Assembly: GCF_030034735.1 (NCBI RefSeq)
Contig: NZ_CP125370.1
Span: 3,162,001 to 3,226,000, forward strand
Direction of reading: 5' to 3'
DNA length: 64,000 nt
Source: Paenibacillus sp. RC334
GTDB lineage: Bacteria > Bacillota > Bacilli > Paenibacillales > Paenibacillaceae
The stretch's first letter is position 1; the number at the start of each line of letters is the position of its first letter. Below the pieces are notes generated by a model. It was given only the letters and a program-made list of their open reading frames with translations, did no database searches and was not told the DNA's origin. Positions 59,895 to 64,000 of the stretch are shown one piece after another. The position numbers and the translations under genes are program-made.

Positions 59895-61190
59895 TTACGG
59901 ATACAAACGATACAGCATACGTGGGAACGGAATCGTTTCACGCACATGATCTAGTCCACAAATCCATGCTACCGTACGCTCCAGTCCCAGTCCAAAGCCG
60001 GAATGCGGAACGGTGCCGTAGGTGCGCAGATCCATGTACCATTGGTAAGCTTCACGCGCCAGGTTATGCTCGTTAAAACGTTCTTCCATCAAGGCCGGAT
60101 CATCAATCCGTTGGGAACCCCCGATAATTTCGCCGTAGCCTTCTGGAGCGATCATATCAGCGCACAGGACAACCTCCGGACGAGTTGGATCAGGCTTCAT
60201 ATAAAATGCCTTAATGTGAGTCGGCCAATGTGTAATGAACACTGGCTTGTTGTATCTCTCAGCAATAGCCGTTTCATGCGGAGCGCCAAAGTCCTCGCCC
60301 CAAGGGATATCGAATCCTTCTCCTTGAAGGAAAGCAATCGCCTCATCATACGTAATGCGCGGGAATTCTCCCTGAATTGGCTCCAGCTTCGAAACATCGC
60401 GTCCGATCGTTTCAAGCTCTTTTGCACAATTTTTCAGCACTGATTGTACGATATGACTCACAAACTGCTCCTGTACGCGCAAAGATTCCTCATGATCTAC
60501 AAAAACCATCTCCGGCTCGATCATCCAGAACTCAATCAGGTGACGACGTGTTTTAGACTTTTCCGCACGGAAGGTTGGACCAAACGAGTATACCTTGCCA
60601 AGCGCCATGGCTGCCGCTTCCATATACAACTGTCCGCTTTGTGTCAGATAAGCATCCTCGTCAAAATATTTGATATGGAACAGCTCTGTTGTGCCTTCTG
60701 CGGAAGAAGGAGTCAAAATTGGCGGGTCCACCTTTGTAAAGCCATTGCCGTTAAAAAATTCCTGTACCGCACGGATAATTTCCGCCCGTACGATCAGAAC
60801 CGCGCGTTGCTTGGCGGAACGCAACCACAGGTGACGGTGATCCATCAGGAAATCTACACCGTGTTCTTTTGGCGTGATCGGGTAGTTTTCTGTCAAATGA
60901 ATGATTTCAATGCCCGTTACCGTTAATTCAAAGCCGGATTGGCTACGCGGTTCTTCGCGCACAACTCCGGTAACATACAAAGAGCTTTCTTGTGTCAAGG
61001 ATTTGGCATCATTCCAAATGTCCTCGGACACCTCGCTTTTCACGATAACCCCTTGAATATATCCGGTACCATCGCGCAGTTGCAGGAACTGGATTTTACC
61101 ACTAGATCGTTTGTTATTTACCCAAGCGCCGATTGTAACCGTTTCCCCTACATGGCGGCCCACTAGGGCAATCGTACTTTTATTCGTCAT
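59895..61190 (-). CDS. asnS: Asparaginyl-tRNA synthetase
   Basis: AsnRS charges tRNA-Asn. The 431-residue class IIb synthetase has an N-terminal OB-fold ([20 protein letters not shown]), then motif 1 near [20 protein letters not shown], motif 2 [21 protein letters not shown] and motif 3 [15 protein letters not shown] at the end. The start ATG has AGAGGAG upstream. It ends three bases before dnaD, the same asnS-dnaD order as in Bacillus. No T-box was seen in the 135 bp upstream, which hold only the acetate kinase terminator. Confidence 0.97.
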   Translation of the reverse strand: MTNKSTIALVGRHVGETVTIGAWVNNKRSSGKIQFLQLRDGTGYIQGVIVKSEVSEDIWNDAKSLTQESSLYVTGVVREEPRSQSGFELTVTGIEIIHLTENYPITPKEHGVDFLMDHRHLWLRSAKQRAVLIVRAEIIRAVQEFFNGNGFTKVDPPILTPSSAEGTTELFHIKYFDEDAYLTQSGQLYMEAAAMALGKVYSFGPTFRAEKSKTRRHLIEFWMIEPEMVFVDHEESLRVQEQFVSHIVQSVLKNCAKELETIGRDVSKLEPIQGEFPRITYDEAIAFLQGEGFDIPWGEDFGAPHETAIAERYNKPVFITHWPTHIKAFYMKPDPTRPEVVLCADMIAPEGYGEIIGGSQRIDDPALMEERFNEHNLAREAYQWYMDLRTYGTVPHSGFGLGLERTVAWICGLDHVRETIPFPRMLYRLYP

Positions 61191-61218
61191 GACCGTCTCT
61201 CTCCTCTTAACCGAAAAT

Positions 61219-61251
61219 CAAACAGCCCTTCCCCCTGGGTCAGGCTGTTTG
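61219..61251 (-). terminator. Hairpin after acetate kinase, upstream of asnS
   Basis: CAAACAGCC / GGCTGTTTG with a 15-base loop and GATTTTC after it on the minus strand. The U-tract is poor, so it may be leaky. Confidence 0.5.
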
Positions 61252-61325
61252 CTCTCGCTGTTTGGTACATACGGAACCTATTTAAGTGATAGCCCGTATG
61301 CATAAAGTTTAAACTTCGGGTCGAA

Positions 61326-62522
61326 CTACTGAACCAGACGGTACGTGTCGCGGGCAATAACCAGCTCTTCGTTCGTCGGAACGATCAATACATCAACCTT
61401 CGAATTTGCTGTTGTAATCCGGCGAGGCTCGCCAGAACGAATAGCGTTCAACGATTCATCCAGCTCGATACCGAGGAATGTCAGTTGCTCCAACACTCTC
61501 TTACGCAGAACGACGGAGTTTTCGCCTACACCTGCCGTGAATACGATCACGTCTACCCCATTCATTGCCGCGGCATACGAACCAATGTATTTGCGCAGAC
61601 GGTATTCATACATTTCAAATGCCAATGTAGAATTAGCTTCGCCTTTTTCCATACCTTCCGTGATTTCACGCATATCACTGCTGATACCGGAGATAGCCAA
61701 AAGTCCACTGTGCTTGTTCAGCATGGAGTTGACTTCATTGACGGTCAATTCTTGCTTGTTCATCACATAAGGCACGATTGCCGGGTCCAAATCACCACTA
61801 CGTGTCCCCATCATAAGTCCTTCCAGTGGAGTCATACCCATGGAAGTATCTACGGACAAACCGCCTTGAACCGCTGTTACACTACCGCCGTTACCGATAT
61901 GACAAGTGATGATTTTCAACTCTTCCAAAGGACGACCGACGAATTTGGCGGCTTCCTTGCTTACATAATCATGGGAAGTACCGTGTGCGCCGTAGCGACG
62001 GACCTTGTACTTATTGTACAACACTCTTGGAATGGCGTACATATAAGCTTTTTCAGGCATCGTTTGATGGAATGAGGTATCAAATACAACAACCTGCGGT
62101 ACATCCGGCATATTCAATTCAGCCGCTTTAATACCCATCATGGAAGCCGGGTTATGCAATGGCGCAAGGTCGAACAAGCGGCGGATTTCACTCTTCGCTT
62201 CAGGCGTTACAACCGCTGACTGCTTGAAGATTTCGCCTCCATGAACAACGCGGTGTCCCACAGCCTCAATTTCGCTAGTGCTGGAGATTACACCATGTTC
62301 CGCATCTGTGAGTGCATTCAGCACTTTACGGATCGCTGTAGTATGCTCCAGAATTTCGCTAACCTCAGTGTATTCTTCTTTGTTGGTTGGCTTATGCGTC
62401 AGGATGGATGAATCCATACCGATGCGCTCGACCAATCCTTTTGCCAGAACGGACTCGTCCGACATATCATACAGCTGGTATTTCAGGGAAGAACTCCCTG
62501 CATTAATTACGAGAATTTTCAT
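61326..62522 (-). CDS. ackA: Acetate kinase
   Basis: AckA makes ATP and acetate from acetyl phosphate in fermentation. The 398-residue protein starts MKILVINAGSSSLKYQLYDM, and has EAVGHRVVHGGE near residue 86, VVFDTSFHQTMP near 148, ITCHIGNGGSVTA near 205 and VFTAGVGENS near 327. Its start overlaps the stop of the hydroxyacyl-CoA dehydrogenase gene (ATGA at 62519-62522), so the two are coupled. Acetate formation would suit the mixed-acid fermentation implied by the formate-hydrogen cluster elsewhere in the window. Confidence 0.97.
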   Translation of the reverse strand: MKILVINAGSSSLKYQLYDMSDESVLAKGLVERIGMDSSILTHKPTNKEEYTEVSEILEHTTAIRKVLNALTDAEHGVISSTSEIEAVGHRVVHGGEIFKQSAVVTPEAKSEIRRLFDLAPLHNPASMMGIKAAELNMPDVPQVVVFDTSFHQTMPEKAYMYAIPRVLYNKYKVRRYGAHGTSHDYVSKEAAKFVGRPLEELKIITCHIGNGGSVTAVQGGLSVDTSMGMTPLEGLMMGTRSGDLDPAIVPYVMNKQELTVNEVNSMLNKHSGLLAISGISSDMREITEGMEKGEANSTLAFEMYEYRLRKYIGSYAAAMNGVDVIVFTAGVGENSVVLRKRVLEQLTFLGIELDESLNAIRSGEPRRITTANSKVDVLIVPTNEELVIARDTYRLVQ

Positions 62523-63391
62523 ACCCGGTCACCATCCTTGTCGTACTTAAAGAAGCCTTCTCCTGATTTCACGCCCAGATTACCTGCACGCACCATTTTC
62601 TTCAGGACGATGGACGGACGATATTTCAATTCACCGAATTCACGGAACATGCGCTCCAGAGCAGCCAAAACGGAATCCAGACCAAAGCGGTCAGCCATTT
62701 CCAAAGGACCGCTTTGGAAGCTGTAGCCGATTCGCATAGCATCGTCGATATCTTCAGCGGAAGCTACGCCCTCTTGAAGAACGTGAGCTGCTTCATTAAT
62801 CAGCAGGCAAATGATACGGCTTGTTACAAAGCCCGGGGATTCATAAATCATAACCCCTTTTTTCTCCACTACTTCTTCAACAAACATTTTTGTGTTTTCA
62901 AACGTATCGTCCGAAGTTTTCAAGCCACGAATAATTTCCACAAGATCAATGCGGGATACTGGATAGATAAAGTGCATACCAATAACACGCTCAGGATACT
63001 TGGTCGAGCTGGCAAGCTCGGTCAGGCTCAGCGTGGATGTATTACTTGCAAGAATAATGTTGTTTGGACACACATAGTCCAGTTCTTGGAAAACAGCTTT
63101 CTTCTCGTCCAGATTTTCTGTAATGGTTTCAATGACCATGTCACAGCTTCCAAGCTCAGCCAAATGAGAAACTTTCTGGATGCGGGATAAAATCAATTTT
63201 TTCTCCGCTTGTGTGATTGCCCATTTTTCCAGTTGCTTGTCCAGACTCGTTTCAATCATATTGTAGGCGTAGTCTAGTTTCTCTGGTGTCTGCTCTACCA
63301 ACAGCACATCAATTCCTTTGGACGCGAGCATTTCAGAGATACCCTGTCCCATGGTGCCGCCGCCGATGACGCCGATTTTTTTAAATTGCAT
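62519..63391 (-). CDS. 3-hydroxybutyryl-CoA / 3-hydroxyacyl-CoA dehydrogenase
   Basis: A 290-residue NAD-dependent dehydrogenase of short hydroxyacyl-CoA esters. The Rossmann start is KKIGVIGGGTMGQGISEMLA. SNTSTLSLTELA near residue 118 and the catalytic His in GMHFIYPVSRIDLVEII near 140 follow, and the C-terminal dimer domain has SGPLEMADRFGLD and GVKSGEGFFKYD. It resembles Hbd and MmgB. No thiolase or crotonase lies beside it. Instead it overlaps ackA by 4 bp, a pairing for which the sequence gives no clear reason except joint regulation of acetyl-CoA use. Confidence 0.92.
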   Translation of the reverse strand: MQFKKIGVIGGGTMGQGISEMLASKGIDVLLVEQTPEKLDYAYNMIETSLDKQLEKWAITQAEKKLILSRIQKVSHLAELGSCDMVIETITENLDEKKAVFQELDYVCPNNIILASNTSTLSLTELASSTKYPERVIGMHFIYPVSRIDLVEIIRGLKTSDDTFENTKMFVEEVVEKKGVMIYESPGFVTSRIICLLINEAAHVLQEGVASAEDIDDAMRIGYSFQSGPLEMADRFGLDSVLAALERMFREFGELKYRPSIVLKKMVRAGNLGVKSGEGFFKYDKDGDRV

Positions 63392-63512
63392 GGTTCTTTA
63401 CTCCACCCTTTCCTGGTCACTCTCTTATATTGTATCCTTCTTTGTCGAAAAATACATGTTTATGTCCCAATAGCTAATAATATCTTAGCACGGACTAAAA
63501 GTAAAAAAAATA

Positions 63513-63536
63513 ACCAGCATAAAAAATTATGCTGGT
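63513..63536 (-). terminator. Terminator of the FtsH-like gene, including its stop codon
   Basis: ACCAGCATAA / TTATGCTGGT with a 4-base loop, then TTATTTTTTTT on the minus strand. The last codons and the TAA stop (63527-63529) of the protease gene lie inside the stem. Confidence 0.85.
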
Positions 63537-64000
63537 AATAGAGCATTTTCACTAAATTGACATCTAAATTGATCCCCGGACAGGGTTTCTTCCTTCATAA
63601 GGATGTCAAGAGAGTTGTCGAACACTGGACGATGCTTTTCGAGCAGCTCCAAAGTACGGTTATGAAGGTCGTCCATAATCTCACCATTTTCGCGCATGAG
63701 CTCTTCTTTCGTTACCATTTCCATGTTAATAATGCCAAGTGAAGTCAAACCGGAAGTCATCATCGTATGAACAATGTTCAGCGCCTGCTCAAAATCGTTG
63801 CTAGAGCCTGTACTGCGACCGCCATAGTACATTTCTTCCGCCGTAGCTCCTGCGAGCGAGATCATGATCTGCTCCTCCAGGAACTGCTTAGTATACAAAT
63901 AATGCTCTTGCTGTGGATTGTGCCGCACATAGCCGAGCGCTTTCCCACGCGGGCTGAGCGCTACCTGGCTGACACTGCCCGGACGAACGATTTCAGCCAT
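63527..64000 (-). CDS. FtsH-type M41 metalloprotease, C-terminal part (cut by window edge)
   Basis: The last 157 residues of an FtsH-like membrane protease. RPGSVSQVALSPRGKALGYV matches the part after the zinc motif, and YTKQFLEEQIMISLAGATAEEM plus TGSSNDFEQALNIVHTM match the peptidase domain, including the Asp (in SSNDFEQA) that is the third zinc ligand in FtsH. The ATPase domain and HEXXH lie outside the window. The end ELLEKHRPVFDNSLDILMKE and QFRCQFSENALLPA is shorter than in housekeeping FtsH, which has a longer tail, so this may be a paralogue. The stop codon lies within its terminator. Confidence 0.82.
   Translation of the reverse strand: MAEIVRPGSVSQVALSPRGKALGYVRHNPQQEHYLYTKQFLEEQIMISLAGATAEEMYYGGRSTGSSNDFEQALNIVHTMMTSGLTSLGIINMEMVTKEELMRENGEIMDDLHNRTLELLEKHRPVFDNSLDILMKEETLSGDQFRCQFSENALLPA

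Noticed and set aside
61191..61325. T-box for asnS
   Set aside because: The gap is short and contains only the hairpin after ackA; no T-box signature.
1..64000. CRISPR arrays, insertion sequences, prophage or tRNA genes
   Set aside because: No regularly spaced direct repeats, transposase or integrase motifs, or cloverleaf sequences were recognised when reading the window.

Overview
The window looks like a chromosomal segment of a spore-forming, facultatively anaerobic Gram-positive bacterium, most probably a Paenibacillus of the polymyxa group. The evidence is strong AGGAGG-type ribosome binding sites, many ATGA stop/start overlaps, T-box and TPP riboswitches, a GerMN lipoprotein, Bacillus-type methionine salvage (mtn) genes, asnS-dnaD linkage and many 'copper amine oxidase-like' stalk domains. 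No rRNA, tRNA, CRISPR array, insertion sequence or prophage was seen. The species assignment is inference.

Layout. 0-5 kb (minus): end of a GNAT gene, purT, and a heterodimeric multidrug ABC exporter. 5.4-9.1 kb: a 1224-residue double dynamin with an alanine-rich, very GC-rich linker. 9.4-17.7 kb (minus): broken glutathione peroxidase, a small conserved protein, nth, a GerMN lipoprotein, two paralogous cell-wall amidases, and leuCD behind a LexA-like box. 18-21.4 kb (plus): a stalk-domain protein, a MerR-controlled aldo/keto reductase with its regulator, and a VOC protein. 21.7-32.6 kb: a DUF2294 gene, then formate dehydrogenase, two polyferredoxins, [FeFe] hydrogenase, an aspartase-like enzyme and HydF (plus), meeting HydG and HydE (minus). 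Together these form a soluble formate-to-H2 module with the complete H-cluster maturation set. 32.9-42 kb: an alkaline phosphatase relic, then a dipeptide-type ABC importer operon with a class V aminotransferase and an amidohydrolase, divergent from a LysR regulator.

42.3-53.1 kb: two unannotated-size small genes, a hypothetical gene, a frameshifted HTH-TPR regulator and the mtnU amidase (minus). Then come mtnE and a T-box-controlled proBAC run fused by overlaps to mtnWXB (plus). 53.3-55.1 kb: thiD-thiE under a TPP riboswitch. 55.1-58.9 kb: an ECF sigma factor, a probable anti-sigma protein, two membrane proteins and a flavin reductase. 59.2-64 kb: asnS-dnaD, a hydroxyacyl-CoA dehydrogenase-acetate kinase pair, and the end of an FtsH-type protease.

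An important caveat: five genes (gpx, an HTH-TPR regulator, proA, a TM2-like gene and dnaD) carry a single-base frameshift, mostly at short homopolymers, and hydE and the ECF sigma gene lack a usable start codon at the expected place. DnaD is essential in Bacillus, so the simplest reading is residual sequencing or assembly error rather than gene decay. The alkaline phosphatase remnant is different: it has large deletions and is a real pseudogene.
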